A DNA stretch of 38,653 bases from Mycobacteriaceae bacterium (GTDB taxonomy: Bacteria; Actinomycetota; Actinomycetes; Mycobacteriales; Mycobacteriaceae). The DNA is taken from the NCBI GenBank assembly GCA_029977845.1, contig JAPOKC010000025.1, positions 1 to 38,653 on the forward strand. Reading direction: 5' to 3'. The notes below the pieces were generated by a model. That model did not search any database. It was not told where the DNA came from and was given only the letters and a program-made list of their open reading frames with translations. Below, piece after piece: positions 1 to 8,152 of the stretch. The number at the start of each line of letters is the position of its first letter. Within the stretch, counting starts at the first letter, position 1. The position numbers and the translations under genes are program-made.

Positions 1-2
1 GC

Positions 3-182
3 GCCGAGACCCTCACCGTCACCGACGAAGACGGCCACCTCCTCAGTCCCGGATCACTGGCACGCCCACCCACCAAAACCCCACCAGATGTCCCGCCCTA
101 CCCGGGACCACACGGCGAACGCGCGGACTGGTGGTGGTACACGCCATACGAACCCGAGGCGTCGTCGACGAAGTCGAATTAG
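3..182 (+). CDS. C-terminal end of a 13E12-repeat / DUF222 family protein (5' end outside window)
   Basis: An open frame enters from the left edge and stops with TAG at 180-182. The last 59 residues contain a proline-rich stretch (ARPPTKTPPDVPPYPGPHG) followed by ERADWWWYTPYEP. That Pro-rich linker plus a GERADWWWY tail is characteristic of the C-terminus of mycobacterial 13E12-repeat proteins, which carry DUF222 and usually an HNH nuclease domain further upstream. The nuclease part is not in the window, so activity cannot be judged. The stop overlaps by 4 bp the stop of the leftward SRPBCC gene, so the two genes are convergent. These genes are multicopy in mycobacteria and are common at the edges of variable regions. 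Confidence 0.72.
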   Translation, partial: AETLTVTDEDGHLLSPGSLARPPTKTPPDVPPYPGPHGERADWWWYTPYEPEASSTKSN

Positions 183-646
183 TTGTCCAACTCGCGCTGG
201 ATCGCGGCGTGGTACTTGTCGATATTGGCCGGGTTGACGATGAGGAAGAACTTGTCCGGCAGCGGTGACTCCTTGGGCGCCTCGATGGTCATGGTGCGCC
301 GGAACAGGGTCAGACCTTCACCGGGTGAACTGAAGTGGTACTGCACGGTGATGCGCCCGTCCATTCCGCCGTTGCCGTCCCTGTCGTGACCGAGCCGTCC
401 GATCGAGGTGAACATCCACAGCCTCGGCCGGGTGGCCATCGCCAGCTGCCAGCTGAAGATCCGGTCGCTCTCGGCCCCGCCCTCCTCCCAGGTGTCGCCG
501 ACTTTCAGCGGCAGGTCGTCGAGCTTGCCGACGTACGCGCTGCCCGGATAGGTCTTGGTCCAGTTCGCCGGATTGGTGACGAAGTCGTAGACCGTCTCGG
601 CGGACTGGGTGAACAGCGTCTCCGAACTCGTGGTCACGATGCCCAA
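179..646 (-). CDS. SRPBCC / polyketide-cyclase-like ligand-binding protein
   Basis: A 155-residue protein with the layout of the START/SRPBCC fold. It has an N-terminal strand (SSETLFTQSAETVYDFVTNP), the W..TYPG segment typical of the family's first helix, central strands (VGDTWEE, RLWMFTSIGR, ITVQYHFSS) and a long C-terminal helix ending KYHAAIQRELDN. Such proteins bind hydrophobic ligands or act as cyclases or aromatases; no catalytic role can be read here. The best start is TTG at 646, with GAAAGG about 7 nt upstream; GTG at 637 is an alternative. It lies 13 nt downstream of the TetR gene on the same strand, so it is probably co-transcribed and may handle the same ligand. No signal peptide is seen. 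Confidence 0.75.
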   Translation of the reverse strand: MGIVTTSSETLFTQSAETVYDFVTNPANWTKTYPGSAYVGKLDDLPLKVGDTWEEGGAESDRIFSWQLAMATRPRLWMFTSIGRLGHDRDGNGGMDGRITVQYHFSSPGEGLTLFRRTMTIEAPKESPLPDKFFLIVNPANIDKYHAAIQRELDN

Positions 647-659
647 CGGAATGCCTTTC

Positions 660-1253
660 TCAGTGATTGCTGATCGCCGTGTAGGCGAGATCGGCGGCGG
701 TGCGCCAGGACTGGCCGGCGTCGATGGTCGACGCCGCGGTGAAGTGCGGACTGAGATGGGTGGTGACGGTGGTCAGCAGCGCCTCACTCGGACTTCCGCG
801 ATGTCCCCGTTCCCGCCACAGCACCGCGGCGATATCGGCCATCGCGCCGCGGAACTCGCGTCGTCGCCGCTTCTCGGCAGCCGCGAGATCAGGCGGCAGG
901 TCCTTGCGCGAAGCCAGCTCGAAGAAGCCCGGACCGATCGCGGCATTCATCCGGTGGGCCGCCTCGCAGGTGGCGCGCAGCCAGCGATCCACATCGCCGG
1001 GATACTCGGTGTAGGACGGCAGGTCCCTGCGGTAGCCGGCCATCCCCACCTCGAAGGCCGCCCCCAGCAGCTTCTCCCGGGTGTCGAAGTGCCGGAACAG
1101 GGTTCGCCGGCTCACGCCGGTGACCTCGGCGAGCTGATCCATCGTGACGTCCAGACCGCCCTGCAGCACCAGGGTGCGGGCGGCGGCCAGGATGTGGTCG
1201 GCGGCGGCCTGCCTTTTGGCTTGAGCCAGGGACACAGCCGTAATGTACCGCAT
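660..1253 (-). CDS. TetR-family transcriptional regulator
   Basis: About 197 residues from the ATG at 1253; a GTG at 1271 would add six residues. The N-terminal helix-turn-helix is clear: DHILAAARTLVLQGG, then MDQLAEVTGVSRRTLFRHF and DTREKLLGAAFE, the standard TetR_N pattern. The C-terminal ligand domain is divergent and gives no ligand. The gene is divergent from the monooxygenase at 1298, with about 44 bp between starts. That gap holds an 18-bp palindrome (1266-1283), the likely autoregulatory operator. I prefer ATG 1253 because the GTG lies inside the palindrome. It is the local regulator of the 1-9 kb catabolic block by position; this is inferred. Confidence 0.88.
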   Translation of the reverse strand: MRYITAVSLAQAKRQAAADHILAAARTLVLQGGLDVTMDQLAEVTGVSRRTLFRHFDTREKLLGAAFEVGMAGYRRDLPSYTEYPGDVDRWLRATCEAAHRMNAAIGPGFFELASRKDLPPDLAAAEKRRRREFRGAMADIAAVLWRERGHRGSPSEALLTTVTTHLSPHFTAASTIDAGQSWRTAADLAYTAISNH

Positions 1254-1265
1254 GAGTGCCACTAT

Positions 1266-1283
1266 TGACACTTATCAGTGCCA
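1266..1283. promoter_or_regulatory. Candidate TetR operator between tetR and the monooxygenase
   Basis: TGACACT-TATC-AGTGCCA is an 18-bp inverted repeat with 6 of 7 arm positions matching, centred in the short gap between two divergent genes. A TTGACA hexamer (1265-1270) overlaps it and resembles a -35 element for the rightward gene. The arm AGTGTCA recurs upstream of the NIPSNAP-like gene (4880-4886 and 4902-4908). Position and symmetry fit a TetR operator; binding is inferred. Confidence 0.55.
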
Positions 1284-1297
1284 TCCTGAACACTGCA

Positions 1298-3223
1298 ATG
1301 ATGGCCGGCCGTCATCTCGTGACCGAACCGATCGGCGATGACGACGCAGCGATCGCCGCCGCACTGCGGGACGTCTCGGTGTCCGCGCTGATCGCCTCGG
1401 TCGTCGGGATCACCGGCGACCCGTCCTTCATCCGCGGAGCGATCCGCCCGCGGGAGTTCGTGCAGAACGAATTCCAGGGCCGCCTCGACGCAGACGAACA
1501 GGCGCAGTTACGGGCCGCAGCCATCCGCGCGATCTGCGCCTGGCGCGACGCCGGATGCCCGCCGCCGATGCCGCTGAGCCCCGACCTGATTCGTGAGGTG
1601 ATGGACTGGATCGCCTGCGAACCGGTGCCCGACGCCAATGCCACGCTGTATGCCGAGGAGATGGATCTGGCCGGTGCCGACCCGCGCGCGATCATCGCCG
1701 ACGGCCCGGTGCCGCCGGACTTCTCGGTCCTCATCATCGGACTCGGCGCATCCGGACTGCTCGCCGCGATCCGGCTCAAACAGGCCGGTATCCCGTTCGA
1801 GGTCATCGAGAAGAATCCCGACGTTGGCGGAACCTGGTACGAGAACAGCTATCCGGGCTGCCGCGTGGACGTCGCCAGCCACTACTACTCGTACTCTTTC
1901 GAATCCAACAGCGGCTTCGACTCGTACTACACCACCCAACCGGAACTGCACGCCTACTTTCGCCGCGTGATGGCAGAACACGGGATCGCCGATCACGTCA
2001 GGTGGGGAACCGAGGTGCGTACGGCCGTCTGGGACGAGCAGACCTCGCACTGGACCGTGACATGCGTGGGCCCCGACGGAACCGAGCAGACCCGAACCGC
2101 CTCCGCGGTGATCACCGCGGTCGGGTTCCTCAACCGTCCGCTGATCCCGGACCTGCCCGGCCTGGACCGCTTCACCGGGCCGACATTCCATGCCGCCCAA
2201 TGGGATCACTGCGTCGACCTGCGCGGTAAACGCGTCGCGCTGATCGGGGCGGGGGCCAGCGGCTTCCAGATCGGGCCGGCGATCGTTGACGATGTCGCCA
2301 GTCTGGCGGTGTTCCAGCGCACCCCGCAGTGGATGGCGCCCAACCCGCGCTACCACGCGCACGTCAGTCCCGGCGAACGGTGGGCGATGCGTCATCTGGC
2401 GGGCTATGCCCGCTGGTACCGGTTCATGCTGATGTGGCAGTCCAGCGACAAGATGCTCGAACTTGTCCGCGCCGATCCGGACTGGCCGGACTTCCCGCAC
2501 ACCGCCAACGCCGCCAGTGCCGCGCGCCGGAAGATCTTCGCCGACTGGATCCAGACCAACGTCGGTGACGATCCGGAACTCGCCGCGAAAGTCACCCCGC
2601 AGTACCCACCGATGGCCAAGCGGATGCTGCAGGACAATGGAAGCTGGCTGCGCTGCCTTCGGCGTGATCACGTCGACCTCGTCACCGAACCCATCCTCGG
2701 CATCGACGAGACCTCGGTGATGACCGAGTCGGGGCGACACGAGGTCGATGTCATCGTTCTGGCGACCGGATTCCGCGCCTCCGAGATGCTCTGGCCGATG
2801 GAGATCATCGGCCGCGACGGTGTCGCGCTGTCAGCGCTGTGGGACGGAAAGCCGGCCGCGTTCAACGGAATCTCGGTACCGGGCTTCCCGAACTTCTTCA
2901 TCATGGCCGGACCCGGCACCGCGCTTGCGCATGCCGGCAGCGTGATCTTCATGCTGGAGTGCCAGATGCGCTATATCGGCGAGGCGTTGAGCGCGCTGAT
3001 CGCCGAGGGTGCACGCTCGATCGAGCCGACCGCCCAGGCCTATGAGCGCTACAACGCCGACCTGCAGGCCGAGATCGCAACGCTCATGTGGGGACACCCG
3101 TCGATCGAGCACTCCTGGTACAAGGCGGCCGACGGCGGCGTGTACGTGCTGTGCCCGTTCGGTCTGGTCGACTACTGGCGGCGCACCCGTGATCTCGACC
3201 GCGCCGAGCACATTCTCAACTGA
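1298..3223 (+). CDS. Baeyer-Villiger-type flavin monooxygenase (4-hydroxyacetophenone monooxygenase-like)
   Basis: About 641 residues from ATG 1298 (ATG 1301 and the upstream GTG 1256 are alternatives). An N-terminal helical extension of roughly 140 residues precedes the flavin core, as in HapE-type enzymes. The FAD Rossmann motif is IIGLGASGLLAAIRLKQAG, followed by VIEKNPDVGGTWYENSYPG. The Baeyer-Villiger fingerprint FxGxxxHxxxW is present as FTGPTFHAAQWDH. The second Rossmann motif for NADPH is ALIGAGASGFQIG, and VIVLATGFRAS marks the C-terminal FAD region. The family inserts one oxygen next to a carbonyl using NADPH and O2, turning ketones into esters or lactones; the substrate is unknown. 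Its TGA (3221-3223) directly abuts the stop of the convergent thioesterase gene. Esterase and lactonase-like genes nearby fit a Baeyer-Villiger pathway. Confidence 0.88.
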   Translation: MMAGRHLVTEPIGDDDAAIAAALRDVSVSALIASVVGITGDPSFIRGAIRPREFVQNEFQGRLDADEQAQLRAAAIRAICAWRDAGCPPPMPLSPDLIREVMDWIACEPVPDANATLYAEEMDLAGADPRAIIADGPVPPDFSVLIIGLGASGLLAAIRLKQAGIPFEVIEKNPDVGGTWYENSYPGCRVDVASHYYSYSFESNSGFDSYYTTQPELHAYFRRVMAEHGIADHVRWGTEVRTAVWDEQTSHWTVTCVGPDGTEQTRTASAVITAVGFLNRPLIPDLPGLDRFTGPTFHAAQWDHCVDLRGKRVALIGAGASGFQIGPAIVDDVASLAVFQRTPQWMAPNPRYHAHVSPGERWAMRHLAGYARWYRFMLMWQSSDKMLELVRADPDWPDFPHTANAASAARRKIFADWIQTNVGDDPELAAKVTPQYPPMAKRMLQDNGSWLRCLRRDHVDLVTEPILGIDETSVMTESGRHEVDVIVLATGFRASEMLWPMEIIGRDGVALSALWDGKPAAFNGISVPGFPNFFIMAGPGTALAHAGSVIFMLECQMRYIGEALSALIAEGARSIEPTAQAYERYNADLQAEIATLMWGHPSIEHSWYKAADGGVYVLCPFGLVDYWRRTRDLDRAEHILN

Positions 3224-4039
3224 TCAGCGCCCGGGTCGTGCCCGCACCAACACCGACTGCTGAATCGAACCGACCGCGCCGGACTGGTCGAACAGGGTGC
3301 CCACTGTGGTGCCGATACCGTCCGGGCCGTAGTGGGTGTCCGCGCGGATGCCGACCCACTCGCCCTGCGGAATGCGATGGATGTGCACCACCAGGTCGGT
3401 GTTCATGAACGTCCAGCGGCCGGTATTCAGCTTGGTGCCGATGCCGTTGGCGCAGTCGGCCACGGTGAACAACCGCTCCAGTGGCGTCATCGTCTCGCCC
3501 TGCACCAGAGCGCATGTCGGCGAGATCCACGACTCGCCCGGCCCCTCGGACAGCGGTGTGGTCAGCCAGCGCCAGTCCACGCTGTGCACGTAGTTGGGGT
3601 CGAAGTTCTTGGCATGCCCCAGATTGCGACCCGCCTCCAGGGGCGGTAGCGGAGGTTCACCGGTGGAGGTCAGCTCCGTGGTGTCTGTGGTCTGCAACCG
3701 CCACCCGCTCGCGATCGCCACCGGCCGCGGTGTCCCGTCCGGTCCGGCGGCCAGCATCTCGGCGCTGAGCAGTTCGATCTGCTTGCCGCCGCGGTCCTTG
3801 CGGGCCCGCACCCACAGGTCGCCCTCGGCCGGCACCGCGCCGAGCAGGTCCACCGCGACCCGGCTGAGCCGGGTGTCATCACGCGGTTCGCAACGCTGCA
3901 ACGCCCGCACCAGTAGTGCGGAAACCGGTGCGGCGTGCTGGATCTGGGACGACCAGGTGCTGCGCACCATATCGGTGGCGTGGAATTTCTCGCCGAGCTC
4001 GCCGTCGTCACCGAGCGGGAGGTAGTACGCGTCAGACAT
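3224..4039 (-). CDS. Acyl-CoA thioesterase family protein (double hotdog)
   Basis: A 271-residue protein resembling actinobacterial TesB-like thioesterases. The first hotdog holds FHATDMVRSTWSSQIQHAAP and RVAVDLLGAVPAEGDLWVRA; the second contains HSVDWRWLT, SWISPTCALVQGE and WTFMNTDLVVHIHRIPQGEWVG. No classical catalytic triad is assignable by eye. The family hydrolyses acyl-CoA thioesters in the cytoplasm; the acyl group is unknown. The gene overlaps the SMP-30 gene upstream by 8 bp (start at 4039 inside its 3' end), so the two are translationally coupled. Its stop codon TCA (top strand, 3224-3226) touches the monooxygenase stop, leaving no room for a separate terminator between the convergent genes. 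Confidence 0.75.
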   Translation of the reverse strand: MSDAYYLPLGDDGELGEKFHATDMVRSTWSSQIQHAAPVSALLVRALQRCEPRDDTRLSRVAVDLLGAVPAEGDLWVRARKDRGGKQIELLSAEMLAAGPDGTPRPVAIASGWRLQTTDTTELTSTGEPPLPPLEAGRNLGHAKNFDPNYVHSVDWRWLTTPLSEGPGESWISPTCALVQGETMTPLERLFTVADCANGIGTKLNTGRWTFMNTDLVVHIHRIPQGEWVGIRADTHYGPDGIGTTVGTLFDQSGAVGSIQQSVLVRARPGR

Positions 4040-4850
4040 GGTGTGCTCCGTCCAGCTCGACCCGGTGGACCTGGGACAACGTGGTGCCGATCAATCGCTC
4101 CGGGTAGGCCTCGGTCGTCGACACCAGGAACAGGGTGCGCTGGTCGTCGTCGAGCGCGCAGGCGATCGCGATGCGCTCGCCGATGCCGATCCGGTGGGTG
4201 ACCGTCCCTCCGTCGGTGATCCGCGCGAACTCGTGCGCCAGGGTCAGCGCGGTCCACACCCCGCCGTTGGCGTCCACCGCGACGCCGTCCGGGGGACCGG
4301 ACAGCCCGTCGGCGAAGACCCGCCGCCCGGTCAGGATGCCGTCGTCGAGGGTGTAGGCGCTCAACCGTCGGGCCGTCGACTCGGCGACCACGAACGTCGC
4401 GCCGTCGGGCAGGATCGCCATCCCGTTCGGGAACTCCAGATCACCGGCGACCACTCTCGCCGAGCCGTCCGGATCGACCCGGATGATCACCCCGCCCTGG
4501 CGCGCCTGCGATCCGACATAGGCGCGCCCACGGCCGTCGATCACCATGTCACCGAGATCCGCCGGCGCGAGATCACCGAGATCGGCAGCGACCCTGAGAC
4601 TCTCGCCGTCATAGCGCAGAACCTGGCGGGCGGCGGTCGAGACGATCAGCAGTGCACCGTCGGGACCGAACCCCAGACCGGACGGCCGGTGACCGGGCAA
4701 CGGGATGGTGGTCAACGTTCCGCGCAGCGACACGGTGTGCGCGGCCTCGCCGAGCATGTCGGAGAACCAGAGAAGTCCGTCGCGCCAGCGCGGGCCCTCG
4801 CCGAAACAGAAACCCTCGGCCAGCAAGGTCGGCGTCAAGGCTGGTGTCAA
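4032..4850 (-). CDS. SMP-30/gluconolactonase-like beta-propeller hydrolase
   Basis: About 272 residues from a TTG at 4850; a TTG at 4838 is the next option and no ATG exists nearby. Family landmarks are the N-terminal EGFCFGEGPRWRDGLLWFSD segment (its Glu is the usual metal ligand), LEFPNGMAILPDGATFVVAES (Asn ligand) and GPPDGVAVDANGGVWTA (Asp ligand). These residues coordinate a divalent cation in lactonases of the six-bladed SMP-30/LRE fold. The protein could open a lactone made by the neighbouring Baeyer-Villiger enzyme; that substrate link is inference. It is divergent from the NIPSNAP-like gene, with an 81-bp gap carrying repeated GTGTCA motifs. Confidence 0.8.
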   Translation of the reverse strand: MTPALTPTLLAEGFCFGEGPRWRDGLLWFSDMLGEAAHTVSLRGTLTTIPLPGHRPSGLGFGPDGALLIVSTAARQVLRYDGESLRVAADLGDLAPADLGDMVIDGRGRAYVGSQARQGGVIIRVDPDGSARVVAGDLEFPNGMAILPDGATFVVAESTARRLSAYTLDDGILTGRRVFADGLSGPPDGVAVDANGGVWTALTLAHEFARITDGGTVTHRIGIGERIAIACALDDDQRTLFLVSTTEAYPERLIGTTLSQVHRVELDGAHHV

Positions 4851-4879
4851 GGCACCGCACCTTTACAAACCACGGCTGC

Positions 4880-4908
4880 AGTGTCACGCTCGCTGGGTGT
4901 CAGTGTCA
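4880..4908. promoter_or_regulatory. Repeated AGTGTCA motif in the divergent SMP-30 / NIPSNAP-like promoter
   Basis: Two copies of AGTGTCA (4880-4886 and 4902-4908) lie 22 bp apart, with a near copy GGTGTCA at 4897-4903. On the opposite strand they read TGACACT, the same half-site as the palindrome at 1266-1283, again with a TTGACA hexamer. This suggests both divergent promoters answer to the same TetR. The copies are mostly direct rather than inverted repeats, so this is weaker than the first site. Confidence 0.4.
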
Positions 4909-4931
4909 ACCACCTCGGCAGTCCGGCAGCC

Positions 4932-5636
4932 GTGAAGAAGTACTACGGCCACACCCTGCTGTACCTGCACGAGACGATCTCACTGACGCAGGATCCGGGG
5001 CAGACGTTCGTCGATCGTTTCGAGGCGGTCTACCACCCGATGATGTCCGAACTCGGTGCGCGGCTGTTCGCGATCTGGGAGACGACGCGTTACAACGGGC
5101 ACTGGCCGCAGATCACCATCATCTGGGAGATCGACGCCTTCGCCGATTACGCCCGCATCGGGCAGGCGCAGAGCCGCGGCGGCTCCCACGCAGAGGCCGC
5201 GCGGACGTGGGCTGACTTCCTCGCCTCATTCGGCGCCAGCGGCGAGGGCCGGATCATGTACGCCGGGCGCAGTAACAAACCGCTGGCCGCACTGCAGGCC
5301 GACGGGTTCAAGGCCGGACTGGTGATCCAGGAGATCATGCAGACCAAACCGGGCCGCCAGGACGATTACATCCGCGAACTCGAGCGGCTGTACGTGCCGT
5401 GGTCCGAGCGCACCGGCAAGCGCTGGCTCGGCTCGTTCATCACGACGTTCCGGTTCAACGAGGTGATCCACTACTGGGCCCTCGACGGTGACTGGGACTG
5501 CTTCGCCGAGCACTATCCGTCCTGGAAGGACAGTCCGCCCGCGGAGATCGTCACCTGGATGAGCGTCGCACCGGCCCTACGCGACGGGTGGGAGGACTCG
5601 ATTCTTGCCGCGCTGCCGCCCTCGCCGCTGCAATGA
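4932..5636 (+). CDS. Tandem NIPSNAP-like (dimeric alpha-beta barrel) protein
   Basis: A 234-residue protein starting at GTG 4932 (VKKYYGHTLLYLHE). The frame stays open far upstream, but that part is antisense to the SMP-30 gene and unlike the rest. Two repeats of a ferredoxin-like barrel are visible. Residues about 1-90 hold HTLLYLHETISL, FEAVYHPMMSELGARLFAIWE and PQITIIWEIDAFADY. Residues about 120-210 hold LVIQEIMQTKPGRQDDYIRE, YVPWSERTGKRWLGSF and VIHYWALDGDWDCFAEHY. The alternation of basic strand, Tyr/Trp-rich helix and W(E/A)(I/L)D strand is typical of NIPSNAP-type proteins in degradation clusters, whose function is generally unassigned. It starts the rightward set that continues with the dehydrogenase 30 nt downstream. 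Confidence 0.65.
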   Translation: MKKYYGHTLLYLHETISLTQDPGQTFVDRFEAVYHPMMSELGARLFAIWETTRYNGHWPQITIIWEIDAFADYARIGQAQSRGGSHAEAARTWADFLASFGASGEGRIMYAGRSNKPLAALQADGFKAGLVIQEIMQTKPGRQDDYIRELERLYVPWSERTGKRWLGSFITTFRFNEVIHYWALDGDWDCFAEHYPSWKDSPPAEIVTWMSVAPALRDGWEDSILAALPPSPLQ

Positions 5637-5666
5637 TGACGGGCAACCGATAGAAGGGCGGTGCAC

Positions 5667-6644
5667 ATGTGGACTTACCGTCTCGTCGCGCCGTACACCT
5701 TTGAGCGCCGTGACGTACCCGCGCCGACACCGGACCGGCTGAGCGACGGACGGGTGCTGCTGCGGTTCCTGGCCGCCGGAATCTGCGGCAGCGACCTTCC
5801 CGGCTTCCGCGGCACTCAGGGACGGCTACCCGGTGACACCGGTGTCCGCGCCGCCGAGATGGACGGCTTCCCGATCCACGAGATCGTCGGCGAGGTGCTG
5901 GCCAGTCGTCATCCCGAGCACCGCGTGGGTGATCGGGTGGTCGGCTGGGCGTCCGGCTTCGACGGCCTGACTGAATTCGTCACCGCCGACGGAAACGGTT
6001 TGTGCGCCTACGCTTCCGGACTCAGTGCCGCCCACGCGGTGAGCCTGCAGCCCTTGGCCTGCGTGCTCTACGCCGTCGAGCAACTCCCCGACCTGGCGGG
6101 CCGCCATGTCGCCGTTCTCGGCCAGGGATCGATCGGCCTGCTGTTCTCCTACATCGCCAAGGTCGCCGGCGCCGCCAGGGTGACCGGGGTCGATCCCGTC
6201 GACCGCGACGCCATCGGTCCGAAGTTCGGAGTGGACGATGTCGTGCGGGCCACCAGCGACCGCTGGGTCAGCCATCTCGCCGACGGGGACCGGCCCGACA
6301 TCGTGATCGAGACGGTCGGCCATCAGGTCGCCACCCTCAACCATGCGGTGACCGCGGCGGCGTTCGGCGGCACGGTCTTCTACTTCGGCGTTCCCGATGA
6401 CGACTGTTACCCGATCAGCATGCGGACCATGCTGCGCAACAACCTCACCCTGAAGTCCGGTGTGACACTCGAGCGGCGCCGGATGCTGGCCCGCGCCGAT
6501 GCGTTCGCCGCCGAGCACCCCGAACTGCTGCCGAGCTATCTCACCCACACCTTCAACGCCCACGACGCCCAGGCCGCCTTCGCCCTGGCCTGCCGACCCG
6601 TCCCGGAACGGATCAAGATCGCCCTCGTCGATGAGGAAACCTGA
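5667..6644 (+). CDS. Medium-chain (zinc-type) alcohol dehydrogenase family protein
   Basis: A 325-residue MDR-family oxidoreductase. ATG 5667 is chosen over GTG 5661 because GAAGGG (5653-5658) is 8 nt from the ATG but only 2 nt from the GTG. The N-terminal GroES-like domain carries AAGICGSDLPGF with Cys40 as the expected catalytic zinc ligand, and FPIHEIVGEV in place of the usual GHE. The Rossmann fold has VLGQGSIGLLFSYIAKVAGA followed by VTGVDPVD. The four-cysteine structural zinc lobe of classic alcohol dehydrogenases is absent; the equivalent stretch is GDRVVGWASGFDGLTEFVTA. It probably oxidises or reduces an alcohol/ketone with NAD(P); substrate unknown. The stop overlaps the aldolase start by one base, so the genes form an operon. 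Confidence 0.82.
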   Translation: MWTYRLVAPYTFERRDVPAPTPDRLSDGRVLLRFLAAGICGSDLPGFRGTQGRLPGDTGVRAAEMDGFPIHEIVGEVLASRHPEHRVGDRVVGWASGFDGLTEFVTADGNGLCAYASGLSAAHAVSLQPLACVLYAVEQLPDLAGRHVAVLGQGSIGLLFSYIAKVAGAARVTGVDPVDRDAIGPKFGVDDVVRATSDRWVSHLADGDRPDIVIETVGHQVATLNHAVTAAAFGGTVFYFGVPDDDCYPISMRTMLRNNLTLKSGVTLERRRMLARADAFAAEHPELLPSYLTHTFNAHDAQAAFALACRPVPERIKIALVDEET

Positions 6645-7429
6645 TGGCTGACAACCGAATACAGGACGTACTGAACGCCAAACCGCAGATCTTCGGCGGC
6701 TGGGTGACCGGACCGACGATCCTGGGACCCGAGCAGTTCGCCGCCGCCGGTTACGACTACGTCGGTATCGACATCCAGCACGGCTATCTCGATGACGCCG
6801 GAGCAGCGCTGTTGATCCGGGGACTCGAACATCTCCCGATCGCGACCGCTGTCCGACTGCCGAATGCCGACCCGGCGCCGATCGGGCGGGTACTCGACGC
6901 CGGCGCAGACGCGGTGATCATCGCCCTGATCGACTCGGCCGAGCAGGCGGCCGCGGCGGTGGCGGCGGCCCGCTACGCACCGGCCGGCGTGCGAAGCTAC
7001 GGACCCTTGCGCGCCTCACTCGGAAATGACATCGCCGCGATCCAGGCGCGGGCCAATGTGTTCGTGATGATCGAGACCGCCACTGCGGTGGAGAACCTCG
7101 ATGCGATCTGCGGCGTGGAGGGTCTGGCAGGTGTCTACGTCGGTCCGTCCGATCTCGCCATCTCGATGGGCCGCCGTCCGGGTGAGGGCTACACCGATCC
7201 GACGGTGACCGAGGCCATCGACCACATCGGGGCGACCGCGCAAGAGCACGGTCTGATTTCCGGTGTGCATGCCGGAACCGGAAAATTCGGGAAAGTGTTC
7301 GCCGAGAGGGGTTTCCGGATGATCACGCTGGCAGCGGAGTCCAAGGCATTGCGCAGCGGAGCTGAGGCCCATCTCGCCGAGGCGATCGGATCGCAGGTGG
7401 CGGCACAGTCGGGCGGGGGATACCAGTGA
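6644..7429 (+). CDS. HpcH/HpaI-family aldolase
   Basis: A 261-residue class II aldolase of the pyruvate-type HpcH/HpaI family. Landmarks are GYDYVGIDIQHGYLDD (catalytic His region), TAVRLPNADPAPIGRVLDAG (substrate-binding Arg), VFVMIETATAVENLDAI (metal-ligand Glu) and GVYVGPSDLAISMG (metal-ligand Asp). These enzymes cleave 4-hydroxy-2-oxo acids to pyruvate or another 2-oxo acid plus an aldehyde using a divalent metal. In this block it would be the final carbon-carbon cleavage step; the actual substrate is unknown. It is translationally coupled on both sides: its ATG shares a base with the upstream TGA, and its TGA overlaps the next start by 4 bp. Confidence 0.87.
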   Translation: MADNRIQDVLNAKPQIFGGWVTGPTILGPEQFAAAGYDYVGIDIQHGYLDDAGAALLIRGLEHLPIATAVRLPNADPAPIGRVLDAGADAVIIALIDSAEQAAAAVAAARYAPAGVRSYGPLRASLGNDIAAIQARANVFVMIETATAVENLDAICGVEGLAGVYVGPSDLAISMGRRPGEGYTDPTVTEAIDHIGATAQEHGLISGVHAGTGKFGKVFAERGFRMITLAAESKALRSGAEAHLAEAIGSQVAAQSGGGYQ

Positions 7430-8151
7430 GCACTCGGGTTGCACTGGTCACCGGGGCGGCCCGCGGTCAGGGTGCGGCGATCGTCGCTCGGTTGCATGCC
7501 GATGGTTTCAAGGTCGCCGCCGCCGATGTGCGGGCCGATGAGGTGGCGGCGACTGCCGTGCCGTTCGGCAACGATGTCGTCGGTGTGCCGTTGGACGTGA
7601 CGTCGGCTGAGCAGTGGGAGGCCGCCGTCGCCGCGACGGTCGGGAAGTTCGGGGCGCTGACGACGTTGGTCAACAACGCCGGTGTGCTGCACCGCGCCTC
7701 GCTGGCCGAGGAGACCCCGGAAGGATTCGAGCGCAGTTGGCGGGTCAACTGTTTCGGGGCGTTCCTCGGCATCCGCGCGAGTGTGGAGCACCTGAAGGCC
7801 GCCGAGGGCGCATCGATCGTCAACACCTGCAGCACCGGTGCGGTGCGGCCGTTCCCCAACCATGCCGCTTACGGTTCGGCGAAATGGGCGCTGCGCGGGC
7901 TGACCCAGATCGCGGCCGCCGAACTGGCCGGCACCGGAATCCGGGTCAACGCGGTGATCCCCGGACCGGTCGCGACGTCGATGCTCGACGACTCCGCCCA
8001 GGCCCGCCTCGCGGCCGACTCCGCATTCGGCAGGATCGGCACCCCGGCCGAGATCGCCGATGCGGTGGCTTTTCTCGTCTCGGAGCAGGCCTCCTTCATC
8101 ACCGGCAGCGAACTCGTCGTCGACGGCGGGCAGTCGCTGACGATCGGATGA
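7426..8151 (+). CDS. Short-chain dehydrogenase/reductase
   Basis: A 241-residue classical SDR starting at GTG 7426 inside the aldolase stop (GTGA overlap). The cofactor motif is ALVTGAARGQGAAIVARL with AADVRADEV after beta-2, which leans towards NAD(H). NNAGVLHRA is the NNAG motif. The catalytic Ser is in SIVNTCSTGAV, and Tyr/Lys are in AAYGSAKWALRG. It ends in the typical SEQASFITGSELVVDGGQS tail. It should interconvert an alcohol and a ketone and sits between the aldolase and the esterase in one operon, so it may produce the ketone used by the monooxygenase. That role is inferred from context. Confidence 0.87.
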   Translation: MSTRVALVTGAARGQGAAIVARLHADGFKVAAADVRADEVAATAVPFGNDVVGVPLDVTSAEQWEAAVAATVGKFGALTTLVNNAGVLHRASLAEETPEGFERSWRVNCFGAFLGIRASVEHLKAAEGASIVNTCSTGAVRPFPNHAAYGSAKWALRGLTQIAAAELAGTGIRVNAVIPGPVATSMLDDSAQARLAADSAFGRIGTPAEIADAVAFLVSEQASFITGSELVVDGGQSLTIG

Positions 8152-8152
8152 G

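Noticed and set aside
4038..4931. Long rightward frame upstream of the NIPSNAP-like gene
   Set aside because: It is antisense to the SMP-30 gene, low in hydrophobic periodicity and unlike any family; the real protein starts at 4932.
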